NCBI GenBank assembly: GCA_029204225.1 | Contig: MU832535.1 | Span: forward strand, 1-64,000 | Direction: 5' to 3' | Length of the DNA stretch: 64,000 nt | DNA from: Diphasiastrum complanatum | Taxonomy: Eukaryota; Streptophyta; Lycopodiopsida; Lycopodiales; Lycopodiaceae | Part shown: in pieces, positions 1 through 12,420 of the stretch | Layout of the letters: each line of letters opens with the position of its first letter | How positions within the stretch are numbered: the stretch's first letter is position 1 | Program-made: the position numbers and the translations under genes | Notes under the pieces: generated by a model | The model's database searches: none | The model's input: only the letters and a program-made list of their open reading frames with translations | What the model was told of the DNA's origin: nothing

Positions 1-297
1 ATTAATCTTAACTTTACTGCAAGCTTCGCTCTTGTTTGAGCCTACTTTTGTTTAAACTTCCCTTTCGGGGTGTATATATCTTTTCATCAATGTACCTACT
101 ACTTTGTCCTATGAATAAATGCACCAGGGTGTTTTTTTTGAGGCACCCGATTCATTACTGTTTTTCAATACTGTCACACATGCCAATAGATGTGAATAGG
201 GCTGGCTGGCATGCCTCAAAACATTTACCTCATCTTTTCACTGAGATCTTCTCTTTTCCTCTAAAATGGTAAGACGGCGTTGTCTCGCAGGATTGAA

Positions 298-852
298 AAA
301 CGTCTCAAAAGATTCTCCTATGCCGAGCATAGCAAACAAAAACTTGTTATGGCAAAAACATTTCTTGCTATGCTTAGCATTAGGAGAATTTTTTTTCTTT
401 GCACAGAAGTTTTTTGTTAGGTAACAAAAAGATTTTGTGCAAACCAAAAAGATTCTCTTATGCTGAGCATAAGAAGAAGTTATGGCTTTTCTCTCTTTCC
501 ATCTCTCCCAAGTTGTTTGTGAACCTTTAGCAAGTGCTCCACATATGGGCTATTCTACCAGAGAAGTGGAGGAGACGTTTTTCGATCCAGCGAGACAACG
601 TTGTCAAGCATAGTAAACAAAAGCTTGCTAGGCTAAGAAATTTTCTTGCTAGGCTTAGCATAGGAGAATTTTTTTTCTCTGCATAGATTTTTTTTGGTAG
701 GTGTAACAAAAAGATTCCGTGCAAATTGAAAGAATTCTCCTATGCAGAGCATAGCAAACAAAAACTTGCTATGCCGAGAAGTTTTTTTTGCTATGCTTAG
801 CATAGGAGAATCTCTCTTCTTTGCACAGAATCTTTTTGTTACCTAACACAAG
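298..852. repeat. Dispersed hairpin repeats with core CCTATGCNGAGCATAGG
   Basis: Three related imperfect inverted repeats lie near 308-425, 598-690 and 727-850. Each has arms of the type AGATTCTCCTATGC-GAGCATAGCAA and the complement TTGCTATGCTTAGCATAGGAGAAT, separated by a short spacer. They are followed by a shared tail (TTTGCACAGAATCTTTTTGTTA-like). The palindromic core is the same motif that is clustered ten times at 38.7-39.15 kb. No protein is encoded. The structure suggests a hairpin MITE-like repeat or transposon-derived DNA, but no clear target duplication was seen. Confidence 0.7.
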
Positions 853-859
853 CATTTAC

Positions 860-2410
860 ATTAAGACTATGAAAGCATTGATCCTTCACATGAATATATT
901 CTTGGAAAGAAAGTATAAACGTACAAGTAACAATCTAATAGCTATACATGGATACTAATATTGAAAGTGATATTGGGCCTTTCTTTAGATAAATCACCAT
1001 CAATGACACTTTTAGAATTTGAACAAATATATATGATAAAAGATCATTGTAAAGTCCAATTTTCAAAAATAAAAACTAAAGGAAGTTTTGACCTAAAGTT
1101 TATGATCCTCAATCACACCAATTAATATATTTAAGAGAATTGCCTAGTTGAGTTTCCAAGCAAAGTTTATTTTTAAATTGAGAATTAACAAAAACCTTAC
1201 TAGTAGAAGTAGACATTTTATCAAAAACCAATTTGTCCCTTATAAAGTAGAGATTAAGAATCATTTTCATAATTATTGATTATATTCTATAATTGCTTTT
1301 CTAGTACATCATTGGTCTCAAATGGACAATCTTAAAATTCAAGTGAGCAAATATTTGACAATGTTGTCCCATTTAAGGCAAAATTTGCAATGATGCCCCT
1401 AATAGTTGTTGCCACATAAGAATCAACGTAACTGAGACCACAAACAAAATTCTCAGACCTATATTACTAGAAATTCCAAGTGAGATTGACAGAGTACACA
1501 TAAAGGATTCCTTGCATTGCCCAAACAAGTAGTTGGTGTGAGGTGTGAGAAGTTCTAGCTACATAAGAAAATCATATTGATGGCCGCTTGTTTAAGTCAT
1601 ACGAAGAATCTCCTAACAAAATAGAAGTCAAGCAAGATCTTGAGACCTCCAAATATCAAGAAAACATGTATATATGAGACCTCTAAAGTTTCATCTTGAA
1701 TTCTAGGAAGAGGTGTTCTTAAATTTCTTCACCTTGACTTCAAAAAGGAGCAAAATTTGTCTATGATAGAAAGCTATCTAGTTTCAAGAGGAAGGAATCA
1801 GACAACCTATATGTGGGTGAGGAACTTGAGTTTTTCCATTAGGATTTCCCTCGTTTTCCCAAAAAAAAATTTACTAGGTGCTTATATCATTGACCAACCA
1901 TTTGTCTTTTAGAACGTCTTGCTCCACGAATTTCATTTAATACTTTTCGTAGGTACATGAACCATAAAAACACTTCGAAAGGTAGTTTGAGAGAAGATTT
2001 GTAGAAGGAATTTTCATCATTTTACTTTCATTGTCACCATAAAACCTTTCAATAAGCTTTTTCTATTTATAAGTGCATCACATCCCAGACTACTTATAGG
2101 GACCACTTTTTAAGGTCATCCCGAGTTTTTACTCCTTTATTGTCCAGATTGAGAGCAACCCCAAGGGGAAGCAACAAACCAAGAGCAAATATTAGAGAGG
2201 TGGATTTCATATCACCATAAGAGACTAGAAAGAGGAGCCAATAATGATCATTCACAGACATAGAGAAACATTTTTAAGGCTCTTAAAGGTATAAGATACC
2301 CTCAACCTTAAAAAACCAATAAAAGAATCATCTCTGTAAAGAAAGGGCCTAGTTTTAGCATGGAAGAAATGAATATAAGCTTTAGTTAAAAGGTTGAAAA
2401 AAAATCTTTT
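860..2410. other. Gene-free AT-rich stretch
   Basis: No open frame, RNA gene or repeat that I can recognise. Short purine/pyrimidine-rich words occur throughout, as in decayed transposon DNA. Its right edge runs into a Copia fragment, so part of it may be unrecognisably decayed gag. Confidence 0.4.
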
Positions 2411-2414
2411 TCCA

Positions 2415-2725
2415 AGGTTCAACTATAGTGGTTAAGTAATGAATGTCTTGAAGAGGAAAAATCGGTTATTGATAAAAGGGTCAATATGTATTCCCAACCA
2501 TCCTTATTCTTTACAACCAATGTAGTTAACTACATTGACTTTGATTGTGCCGATATCTGTATAGCATTGGAGAGTGGTCTCGACACTTATTTCGTTGGTG
2601 GTGGTGGTCTTAGCGATGAGTACCTATTCATGGTGAATCCAAACTCAACAAGCGATGAGGAATGGGTAATGGACAACAGAGCATCTTCACACATGACTCC
2701 TAGAAAGGATTGGTTTTCACGTTGA
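2415..2725 (+). pseudogene. Ty1/copia gag-protease fragment
   Basis: The open frame ends in EEWVMDNRASSHMT, which aligns with the Copia aspartic protease consensus W-V/L-D-S-G-A-S-x-H-M. Here the catalytic DSGAS has become DNRAS, so the Gly of the active-site triplet is lost. Both changes (S to N, G to R) fit G-to-A transitions. The upstream part is acidic and variable, as usual between zinc knuckle and protease. The frame stops 11 residues after the protease motif and no integrase follows. It is a short dead fragment; the family call rests on one motif. Confidence 0.65.
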
Positions 2726-3221
2726 TTTCCAATCAAAAGCAAGAAATCAAGTGAAAAGGGACAAAAGCTATTGTTAAGCTATTAAATCTCCAACACTGCC
2801 CGAAACTCTTCTTGACAAGCTATTGGAAACTTGCACAAATGAGCATAGGAGTGAAGGTGTCATCAAGTAACCTAGGAATTGGACTTGAAACTTGCATCAC
2901 ATTGATCTCATTTACATCACATCGATCTCACTAAAGAAATCAAATAATGGTTTTCTTGTAGTTTTGTTAGAATTTCTATTTACTAGCTAGTTAGTTTTCT
3001 TGGTTTTCAATATTCATATTGCTTTGGATCAATTTCAAGGCTATAAAAAAAACCTTGCATTTTCTAAACTTCAAGATTAGTAGCCTTAATCTTAGCTTTT
3101 GGGAGGTAGTGTTTTTTTTTTTTTTCATTTGGAGTTTTTTCTTCTTCTTTTTAGCTTTCAGACAAATATGCTAGATTTGAGATTATGGATCACTAAAAAT
3201 TAATGTCTTAGCTTTATATTG

Positions 3222-3810
3222 ACCCATGCCTCTTGTCGAGTGCAAGAATCTTATTTGTCCTATCGATAATTCGGCATTGATCAAACTCAAACTCTATCCT
3301 AAGACCTAAATCAGTGATTCTACTTACTAACAACAGATTTGTAGAGAGTTTAGATACTTACAAAACAGTTGATAGTCGTTTGAATTGATCATGCTGGAAC
3401 TTCAATCTTACAGTGCCTTCACTTCGATAGTGTGTGTGATATCATCGCTAAGATGAATGTATTTCTTTGTATTGTAAGGCGTATAGGAGTGAAAGTGCAC
3501 ACGATGACTAGTGAGTAGCTCCAAAATCTAGAAACCAAGAATTATCGAGTTGCGCATTTTGGTCTTTGACCATAAACGCTCCTTCGTCCGTGTCGAGTTC
3601 GGAAGATGTTGTGACTGCATTCGCCTGTTGAACTGGTTTTTTGCTGGCATTCTTTGCTTTTAATACCCTGCAATCATGGATCTCATGATTAGTGTATTTG
3701 AAATACTTATAGAACATCTTCTTTTTCGGCTGTGGATTTGATAATTGCTCTTGACTTTGCATCGGTTTCTGATTTGATGTGGATGTTAGCCGATATTTTC
3801 GCACGGAAAA
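3222..3810 (-). pseudogene. Ty1/copia gag zinc knuckle, protease and pre-integrase fragment
   Basis: Reading on the minus strand, a basic glutamine-rich gag tail leads into a degenerate CCHC knuckle (YKYFKYTNHEIHDC, first cysteines replaced by Tyr). A variable linker with VKDQ follows, then the protease start LDFGATH (from DSGAT). Beyond the stop, 3,222-3,507 matches by eye the protease/pre-integrase segment of the relic at 42.64-43.26 kb on the same strand. Both copies therefore come from one Copia family. This copy lacks LTRs, integrase and reverse transcriptase. Confidence 0.8.
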
Positions 3811-3814
3811 GCGG

Positions 3815-5740
3815 GCTAATATTGAAGTTTAAGTTTGCAATAATTGAAAAAAATGGCATGTAAAACCCGGTTATTAGAGAAAAATTGGCACAAATTTGCC
3901 TTAGGTCTGAATCCCAAGCCGACTTTCAAAAAAATTGTCAAATATATTTTGTGGTCAATTTTTGTAAAGACCGAGCAAGAGTGTCGGTCCACCTAGAATT
4001 GGGTCCCAGCCCGTCCTAAATGAGGCTAGAGCAAATTTTGCGGCCTTGAAAATGGCCGATAAACATTTTACGGCTTTTCACAAAAATGGCCAGTTGTAAA
4101 AAAATAGCCGGTATGACCGTGCTAAAATCCCATCATGTACTGAGTCCATTTTTTACTAATATATGATCACTCAGTGTATTTTTCAGGGAAACCGTGTTGT
4201 CGCGGGAGCCCTAGTCATGAATGCTGGAAAAGTCAACCACAGAAGAAAAAATCAAAAAAGAAAAGTTTCGGGTGAAAATGGGATCAGGAAATATGGATTC
4301 AGTGTCAAGGAGTCACAGAAATCCTAACGGAAAAGTTTGGGCAATTTACGGACAGTCAACGAAATGTGCGGGCCAAGTGGTTAGCCAACAGGCCAAAAAC
4401 CCAGACAAATGAGCAGTAGGCGCATGGCCTTTGAAAAATCGAAGAAAGGCCGAAAACATAGGTACCCAAAGAAAAACGAAGGCCGCCTACTTAAAATAGG
4501 GGTTGAAAAAGGGCCTCACCCAAAACTTGGATATTAAATGCCAAAACATCTTGGAGGCTATAAAAATTGGGAGGTACACCAACTAGCCATTGACATATTG
4601 GGCTTCTAGGGTGTACAAAAGGGGGAACTTGAATGGCCTCCCTAGCCTTTGACAAAAATGGCATCTTGGCTAGTTTTGGAAGAGGGCCTTGAATACACCA
4701 CTCCCCCACTCTCTTATGGAGGCCACTAGGTGTACTATCAAATGGCTTGAGGACAAATGGCAAAGAGGGCTTGAAGGACATGAAGAATGGCAAGATGGCA
4801 TCTTGAAGGGGGACACTTGGGATTTACTATAAAAGGAGGCCACTCTTTGTGTTAAGGATAGTTGGATGATGATGTGATAGTTTGATGAGAGAATTGGGAT
4901 AATGAGATGATGTATATAGTTAGGATAGTTGGATATTGTTGCAGATAGTTGGATATAGTTGGATGATAGTTGGGTGAGTTAGATGATGATTTGAGAGTTT
5001 GATGCGATGTTGCTTGAGAGTTTTTTAGAGTTGAAAGTTTTTGGAAGATGGGTGCTTGCTTGAGAGATCTTTGTTGATGAGTAGGTTTGATTCCTTGTAA
5101 GTTTGGTTTGATGGATGGTTAAATATTGTTTTTGCCTTGCAGTATGCTTATGCATTGGTACAAGTATTGTCTTGCATAGTTGCTTGTTGGGTTGATGGAG
5201 CTTTTGTTTGCACTCCTTGGGATTGAATCTATGCTTGTTGATGGGAAAAGTGGGTTGTGTTTGAACATTAGAGTAATGTGTTGAGAGAATTGCTTGGAGA
5301 GGGAGAGGGTGAGTTGCTTGATTTTTGGTTAATTTGTGTTGTGTGAGTGGAGTGATTGTATTATGGAAGTAAATGGGATGATTGTTTGATTTAAAAGTGT
5401 TTTGATTATGTTTACTTGAGTATAAGCTACATCGTACTACAATGGTGTTGTGTGATTGAAGGGTTGAGTGATTAGTAATGTGTGCTAGTATGCGATCCTT
5501 GAATGTTTTGTGTGTACTGCTTGGTGAAAAGATGAAGGGGTATTTTGTTTGCATGTATCATTGATGTAGATGTGGGTTGTAATGTTTACTTAATCTGTTA
5601 TGGAAGGAGTGAATGGTGTCATGGCCAATCGAATTGGACGATATTCGAAAGGTCATTTCCCTATTGACAATAACCTCTTTGTCACACCAGTGAATTCATG
5701 ACAGAGATACCATTGTTTGTCTATCTTAGACAAGAAAGCC
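3815..5740. other. Unclassified intergenic stretch with TATA box and GATAGTTGGAT minisatellite
   Basis: Between 3,840 and 4,800 the text has recurring AAAATGGC/GGCCGA words but no recognisable protein. A good TATA box (TATAAAAG, 4,828-4,835) is followed at about 4,855-4,985 by a degenerate array of GATAGTTGGAT-like units. This is the layout expected of an LTR promoter and leader, but no LTR ends were found. A 191-codon minus-strand open frame at 4,979-5,554 is low-complexity (Thr/His/Gln/Asn-rich) and is not called as a gene. Confidence 0.35.
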
Positions 5741-5879
5741 TTGCATGATAAGATTGCTACGTACGGTAAGAAATGAGGTCTACAAGATGCACCTCTGCCC
5801 TGCCACAGGACTATCGGTTTCTTTCATATTTTGCTTGCATTTTTCCATAGAGTTATGCATGATTAGTCGCCTAGCAGAC

Positions 5880-6370
5880 TTGCTACGACCTGTTCCACTT
5901 GTCTGCGGCCAACCACGACCTGCCACGTGGCCCTCACTGCCTATCTACGGATCTCTGGAAACCATCGGGTGCCTGCAGCTCCTCGTTGCCTCATCAACTG
6001 CTCGCTGCCTGCCTGCTCCTACTTCCTTCTCGCTGCCTGCAGCTCCTCGTTGCCTCACCTGCGATCTACCTACAACACTCTGCTCTTTGGGTGCTCGTTG
6101 AATGCCTCCTACATGTCCTCGCTACCTCTGCCTGGCCCTCGCTGCCCTTGCAGCTGCCCACTGCCTCGCTTGTGTGTGTGCTCACTGGACGCCTCAGACA
6201 ATCTGTATGTGACCCTACATCTGTATCATTAGAAAGAAACACAATCAGACCTGCGTCTGTTGCAGTTCCTTGCTGCCTGTCCAATCAATTGTCTTCTTGT
6301 GCGGCCTTTGTAGCTCCTTGCTACCTGTCCGTGGCTGCCACCTGTTTGTCCTGTCCTGTCCATCGCTGAT
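5880..6370. repeat. Degenerate GC-richer minisatellite (CTGCAGCTCCTCGTTGCC type)
   Basis: Words such as GCAGCTCCTCGTTGCCT, CTCGCTGCCTGC and CCTTGCTGCCTGTCC recur in irregular tandem with many substitutions. Overlapping open frames in several phases on both strands are a by-product of the repeat. No domain is visible. Confidence 0.5.
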
Positions 6371-6374
6371 ACAG

Positions 6375-7680
6375 AGGATCTATGTATGACAAATCATATT
6401 GGCTCAATAGTAAACCGATATATCCAACATTGCTAGTGTTCCATCCCTGCTAGCTGAGTTTTACCATTCACTATGGAGATCAAAAGAGAACTTGTTGCCA
6501 TGGAGTATGGTCCTAAGTGGCCTACATTTGTCTAGAATCTGCTTGGCCATCGCTATGTCTACAACCCATCTATTTGCAACCTGGATTTTCCATAGCGACC
6601 TGTGACAATGTTATGCAGTTGCCTTCCTGTTGGTCTCACCATGTATCCAACCACCACTGGCAAAACTAGTAGCAAACAGCAAAGGGATTGTGATTGAAGG
6701 AGTGAAGAAGCATTCTTGACTAAGGGGTTCTTGCGGTAAACTAGCTACCTAACTATACACTGAGGTATGGTTTTACTTCACCTCGGTCGTTTTTTTATAG
6801 ACTTTATTTCTGTACTTACTTGCTTTCCGTAGGAATACGCACGCTTAAAGTCCTTGCTTGCATTCGGCTATTGAGTGAATGGTCTGTGTAGGATGTTGAG
6901 AAATCATTTTGTATTGCGGTTAGAATCGTTACAAGAATCATAGTCGTAGCATACTAGTACTGTGTGATGTGTTTGATACTTTAGAACTTAATCATTTCAT
7001 TGATTCCGCATCTGCCATGCCCCTACCATGACATAATCATTTGTGAGTCTCTTCTTGAAAGAGTGGAAATTGAAGTGTCATGTCTGTGTAAAGTGTTGGT
7101 TTTTCGTAGCCTTCGTCATTCTAAATTAAGTGACAGTTTCGTTTTCACATGTATTTGTATTATGAGCACCGGACTATCCTTGTGGGTTAGAATTTGGAAG
7201 GTGAGCTTATATTCTATCAAAGTAGGGAAACGGTTTTCTGATATGTGATAACAAAATTGTTGTATGTCGTGACTAGAATACCAGGAGCCTTATTATTTTT
7301 TACCTTTGTCGTTCTCCATCAGTATTCAAAAAACTTACTACATATTCTAGTAGAGGAGGCAAGTGATTTCTGATAGTATGCATCAATATTATAAAACCAG
7401 CGTTTTTCACTGTTAGAGCAGTTGTGTATTGCGGTTCGGTAGCATGAGAAAATGTTTTTCTTCATAGTAAATGCATTTGGTTGTTGGTCGGTCTATAAAC
7501 TAGTTGACATACAACATTATTGATAATTTGTGGGAATCGTCAAGTTGGAATCGTTTGTTCATCATTTATGAAGCGTATCAACAGGATCCGACCTCTGTGA
7601 AACACCAGAGCGAGTCGTCCACCAGTTGTGGGATGTTGTCACAAGTATTGAAGTGAAGCTTGAAGACGACAAAACCGACT
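6375..7680. other. Gene-free stretch
   Basis: Unremarkable AT-rich sequence. I see no convincing coding, RNA or repeat feature; the longest open frame (82 codons at 7,000) has no recognisable motif. Confidence 0.4.
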
Positions 7681-7686
7681 CGCTGT

Positions 7687-7917
7687 TGTAACCCGGTCTA
7701 TTCCCCTATATGTCATGCCTGGCCGAGAGAGAGTTCACACTACTGTAACCTGGTCTACTCCCCTATATGTCACTCTTGGACGAGAGAGAGTTCATGCTGA
7801 TGTAACCCGGTCAACTCCCCTATGTCATGCCTAGACCCTATGTCACGCCCGGCCGAGAGAGAATTCACGCTGCTGTAACCCGGTCTACTCCCCTATGTCA
7901 TGCCTAAACCCTATGTT
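7687..7917. repeat. Four-unit tandem repeat, TGTAACCCGGTCTACTCCCC type
   Basis: Units begin at 7,687, 7,744, 7,801 and 7,874 (57-73 bp apart). Each reads TGTAACCCGGTCTACTCCCCTATGTCATGCC..., most followed by GCCGAGAGAGAGTTCACGC. One further unit with a variant second half lies at 10,688-10,730, so the unit is dispersed as well as tandem. Confidence 0.85.
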
Positions 7918-7953
7918 TCTGGCTCCAAAATTCATTTTGAATTTCGGATACAA

Positions 7954-8031
<78 letters not shown>
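7954..8031. repeat. (CT)n microsatellite
   Basis: Nearly pure dinucleotide run of about 78 bp directly after the TGTAACCC tandem repeat. Overlapping Leu-Ser or Arg-Glu open frames are artefacts of the repeat. Confidence 0.95.
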
Positions 8032-8034
<3 letters not shown>

Positions 8035-8252
8035 TCTACATCGGCTCATCAGCTCCTTGACTACATTGCTCATCGGCTCCTTGCCAACATGTTTTCATTT
8101 CACATCGGCAGACTGCATCGACTCATCGGCTCAACGATTGATTCACAGAGAAGGTGGCACACTCACAGAGAAGAGTTTGTAGCGCATCTGAGAGCAGTGT
8201 GACTATAGCAAATCTTATTGTAGTGCATCGGCTCCTGATTATAGCGCATCTG

Positions 8253-8253
<1 letters not shown>

Positions 8254-8283
<30 letters not shown>
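8254..8283. repeat. (AC)n microsatellite
   Basis: Pure AC dinucleotide run of about 30 bp. Confidence 0.95.
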
Positions 8284-8489
8284 GCGGCATATCTATCTCT
8301 CTCCCTCATCGTTTGCCCTTTCTCTCATTGGGCAACAACTCTGCTCCGCTCTCACTCACACCTCCTAAATTCAGCAGCTCCTAGTGCACATCAAGTTGAT
8401 TGATTTGAGGTGGTCCACCTATTGCTTGCTGATGATCTCAAGGCCTCCTCCACCATCTCTCTGGCTGCAAGAGGTTTAAAGATGTGTAT

Positions 8490-8534
8490 CTCTCTCTCTC
8501 TCCCACTCTCTCACTCTCTCACTCACTCACTCAC

Positions 8535-8614
<80 letters not shown>

Positions 8615-8655
8615 TCCCTCTCCCTCTCCCTCTCCCTCTCCCTCCCTCCCTCCCT

Positions 8656-8704
<49 letters not shown>
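8490..8704. repeat. Compound (CT)n / (CACT)n / (CCCTCT)n / (CCCT)n tract
   Basis: A tract of over 200 bp changing from CTCTCCCACT through CACT units to pure CT. It then passes into CCCTCT and CCCT units and back to pure CT. It is pyrimidine on the plus strand except for the As of the CACT units. The ordered block structure suggests successive slippage and expansion of variant units. An (AC)n run follows at 8,721-8,734. Confidence 0.95.
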
Positions 8705-8709
<5 letters not shown>

Positions 8710-8909
8710 TGAAAACCATCACACACACACACATACGAACACACCCATATACACACACATACATACATGGATGACATCTCATACATACACATGCCAAAAT
8801 TTCAATAACATGCTTGAGTCTCAAAACTTACAATGATTCAAAAACTTTCAATAGAAAGCTATGCTACTTATGATGTCTGAAAAAAGTTTCTACCCACAAA
8901 GCATTGCTA

Positions 8910-10375
8910 GCTTATGACCTGCAGAAATACACGGGAAACCTGCACAGGCAAAAATTGTAAACAACCGCAACGCTCCTGCAAACGGTTTCAACAAAGGAAC
9001 TGAAGGCAACCGCAAAGTCCTACCTATGGTCCATTGCAAAGTCGAACTAAACCGAAGGCCACCACAAGCCGCAACGCACCGCAATGGTCAACGTTAGGTT
9101 TATAAGCGAAGATCAAAGAAAAGCAACGAAGGCACCAAAGGCAGCCGCAAAGTCCAGCATACAGTCCGCTATGAACCAAACCAAAAGCTATCGAAGGAGC
9201 CTCGCATACGGCCTGCAAACGGTTTCAACGTTCAAGGCAACGAACCGCAACCGCATCTTCAAGCAAACCGAAGGTCAACACTTACGATCAAGGAGTGAAG
9301 ACCACGACTCACAATGAGAAACACCAAGACACTGCAAGATGAAACTTGCAATCACCTATGAAGCAAACCAAAGGCAGTCCACGAAGAAAGCTAGCTGAAG
9401 GCCACCATAACGCTCTTACAAACGGATTCAACAAAGGCACCGAAGGCAACTGCAAAGTTCTGCCTATGGTCCATTATGACATCGAAGTAAACCAAAGGCA
9501 ACCACAAGCCGCAATGCACTGCAAAGGTCAATGTTACGGTTATAAGCGAAGGCCAAAGCAAAGCAAAAAAGGCATCGAAGGCAAAGTCCAACATACGGTC
9601 CATTACGAACCAACAAACCAAAGGAGCATCACATACGGCTTGCAAACGGTTTCAACGTTCAAGGCAACGAACCACAACTGCACCATCAAGAAAACCGAAG
9701 GTCAACACTTACGATCAAGGAGCAAAGACCACGGCTCATGACGAGAAGCCGCCAATACATCGTAAGATGAAACTTGCAACCTACGAAGCAAACCGAAGGC
9801 AATTCACAAAGGAAGCTGACCGAAGGCCACCACAAAGTCAACAAATACGGTTCACGATGGTTCTCTCCTCACAACCGCTCACCACCGAAAGGCTAAGAAA
9901 GCATTATTCCTAGCACATGGATTTCTTTAGAGCCTTAGCATCTTGCATCTCTTCCGCACCCTTCTTTGTTGCAGCTAAACCAACCCTTCCGCACCCTGTG
10001 GTCTCAAATGCGGTCCATTGTGGTCTCAAATGTGGTCCATTGCAGTCAAAATGTGGACCTAATGCCCTGAAGTGGCCTCAAATGCCCTCAAATGGCCTCC
10101 ACCATCTCTCTAGCTTATGAACCAAAACCTACAGAAATACACAGGAAACCTGCACAGACAGAAACCGTAAACAACCGCAATGCTCCTACAAACAGTTTCA
10201 AAAAAGGCACCGAAGACAATCGCAAAGTCTTGCCTACGGTCCATTACGAAGTCGAAGTAAACCAAAGGCAACCACAAGCTGCAACACACCACAAGGGTCA
10301 ATGTTACGGTTATAAGCAAAGACCAAAGCAAAGCAAAGAAGGCACCAAAGGCAACCGCAAAGTCTAGCATACAAT
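8910..10375. repeat. Long direct repeats, several-hundred-bp unit, three copies
   Basis: Related blocks lie at about 8,914-9,310, 9,400-9,760 and 10,118-10,375. Each contains CAACCGCAA(C/T)GCTCCTGCAAACGG-like text, then GGCACCGAAGGCAACCGCAAAGTC, then CCATTACGAAGTCGAAGTAAACC, then GGTTATAAGCGAAG. A fourth, shorter trace is at 9,775-9,850. The strand composition is skewed to A and C. Open frames in it (131 and 91 codons) share the repeat and show no domain. Confidence 0.75.
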
Positions 10376-10508
10376 CCTAATGTGGTCCTAACGCCCTGTT
10401 TTGGCCTCAAATGGCATGAATTGCTCCTAATGCAGCCATTTCAGGCCAAAATAGGACACTAGGATCGCATTAGGAGCAGTTCAGGCCATTTGAGGCCAAA
10501 ATAGGCCA

Positions 10509-10665
10509 TCATCTGACGAGTTGCATCTGACATTGCATCCGATGAGTTCCATCTGACATCTGACAAGTTGCGTATCTGACATTGCATCCACGACTAGTTG
10601 CATCCAACATCCGACGAGTTGCATATGACATCCGACGAGTTGCAATCAACATTGCATCCGACGGG
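10509..10665. repeat. Minisatellite GAGTTGCATCTGACATTGCATCC type
   Basis: Alternating words GACGAGTTGCATC and TGACATTGCATCCGA repeat about six times with substitutions. They lie between the long direct repeats and a dispersed TGTAACCCGGTCTACTCC unit (10,688). Confidence 0.7.
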
Positions 10666-10996
10666 CACTTCACTAGAATTCACGTTGTTGTAACCCGGTC
10701 TACTCCCCTATGTCACGCCTAGAAAAGTAGAGCACCCTCACACACAATCTACTCGCCTATGTCACACCTAGGAAAGTAGGGTGAGTTAAGACCATCCTTA
10801 CAGAAGCTCTTAAATGGCTGTTATCCTAATGTTAAAATCATTATGTCATGTCCCCGGCCGCCATCCATGCCAAGTGACCTCTCTCTCCCTGCTTGTATTT
10901 CCCTCGCTGCACGCCGCCTCACCTTGCTTCCTCTTCCTCTCTCTCTCGTTCGCTCTCGCTATGGTGCTTTATGTCATTCATGCAACCTCTCCATGC

Positions 10997-11116
<120 letters not shown>

Positions 11117-11556
11117 AAGTGCTCATTGAGCAGAAATCAACATCCAATAATTGAGCTGAGCATAAGTGTGAGTGGAAATCAGGCATCAATAGTATCAATC
11201 AGCATCATCAGCAATTAGCATCATCCCAATCTAGCCATCTTCTATAGGTTGTAACGTCATGGTATCAATCAACATCATCAGGTATCAATAGTCAATCAGC
11301 ATCATCCCAGTTCAGCCATCTTCTACATGCTATAATGTCGTGAGAGAGTGTAAGGGTGTACCGCCTTCATCCTTGTGCTTCACGTTCATGTTTAAACTGT
11401 ATGTGTCTAACTTACAGGATAAATGATCTAAGGTTGTGAATATCATGTCTAAAAACCCCCAACCAACAAGTAGTGACTCCGGAGTTTGTACGAAACAATT
11501 TTTCATACAGAACTCTAGAAAATGAAAGCACATCCGCCAGAATTTAAAAAACAAAA

Positions 11557-12420
11557 TGTTTCTATTACCAAAGCTCTGCTAGCTCTCGACTCCCAACCTG
11601 ACGAATATCTCGAAGACCTCGAAGATGAAGAACTCAAAGACGAAATGTTTGCGAACAACACGAACAACAGGAGAAGGGAAAACGACGCGAAATGAAAATG
11701 TTCGAGACACCCGAGGGTCGAACACTTTCGACTCTTCACGCTCCAAAGGATTAGGAAGATCAAACAAGTACCGTGAAGTACAGTCTCTTGATATGATATG
11801 GTGACATCAGCAGAAGAATGTTAGGACGTGCCTAATCCACCGCTCTTGTAATCTGTGATTAGTTTTAGATTGCTTAATCTATCTAATCAGAAATGTTACT
11901 TTGAATGTATGCAGTTGCTAGATGCACGAAGAAATATAGAAGATACAGATATAGAAAATACTAAAAAGAGAAGTCCACCAGTGAGCGAGACATTGTAAGC
12001 AGGATCCACAGATATCCAATAAGTCCGCTAGTAAGCGAGACACTGTTCGTGGGAGAACACCGCTTCTCTCACGCCAATGCACTGTGTGGGTCTATCACAC
12101 AGTGATTGAACAAAAGAGGATCAATAGATGATGTTGTAATTGTTATGCACATATCATTCAAATTGTTTGATCTCAATTGAATTATTGTCTGCTCATTGTT
12201 CGTGTATCTCATTCGCTTGTTTATCTATTTCGCACATAGGTTTAATCTTGTTGAATGCTGAGTTAACTTAAAACGTAGATCAACAGTGTCTGTCTAGTTT
12301 TTGGAGGATATAGCCGGTAGTGACCAGCAATCAAATCCGAACTCCATTCGAATTCATCGTGCAGTGTTTGCATCAGGTGATCGCATTTCATTTGCTCAGA
12401 AGACGTGAATTCTCATCAAC
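11557..12420 (+). mobile_element. Solo LTR, Copia family A
   Basis: Starts TGTTTCTATTACCAAAGCTCTGCTAGCT, equivalent to TGTTTCTGAATACAAAGCCTTGCTAGCT at 15,399 and 20,284. It shares with those LTRs, in order, the words GACATCAGCAGA, GTAATCTGTGATTAG, TCCGCTAGTAAGCGAGAC, CTCACGCCAATGCACTG, TTTCGCACATAGG and CTCCATTCGAATTC. It then ends near ATTCTCATCA. No gag-pol follows, so it is a solo or truncated LTR. The first 40-200 bp differ strongly from the other copies. No target duplication was found. Confidence 0.8.

Noticed and set aside
4979-5554. 191-codon minus-strand open frame
   Set aside because: Low-complexity Thr/His/Gln/Asn composition opposite a GATAGTTGG-like repeat region; no domain and no matching gene structure.
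5899-6369. 156-codon Leu/Cys/Ser-rich open frame
   Set aside because: Lies inside a CTGCAGCTCCTCG minisatellite and overlaps equally long frames in other phases.
7895-8824. Open frames of 62-100 codons on both strands through CT tracts
   Set aside because: They translate to Leu-Ser, Arg-Glu or Pro-Ser repeats and exist only because dinucleotide runs lack stops.
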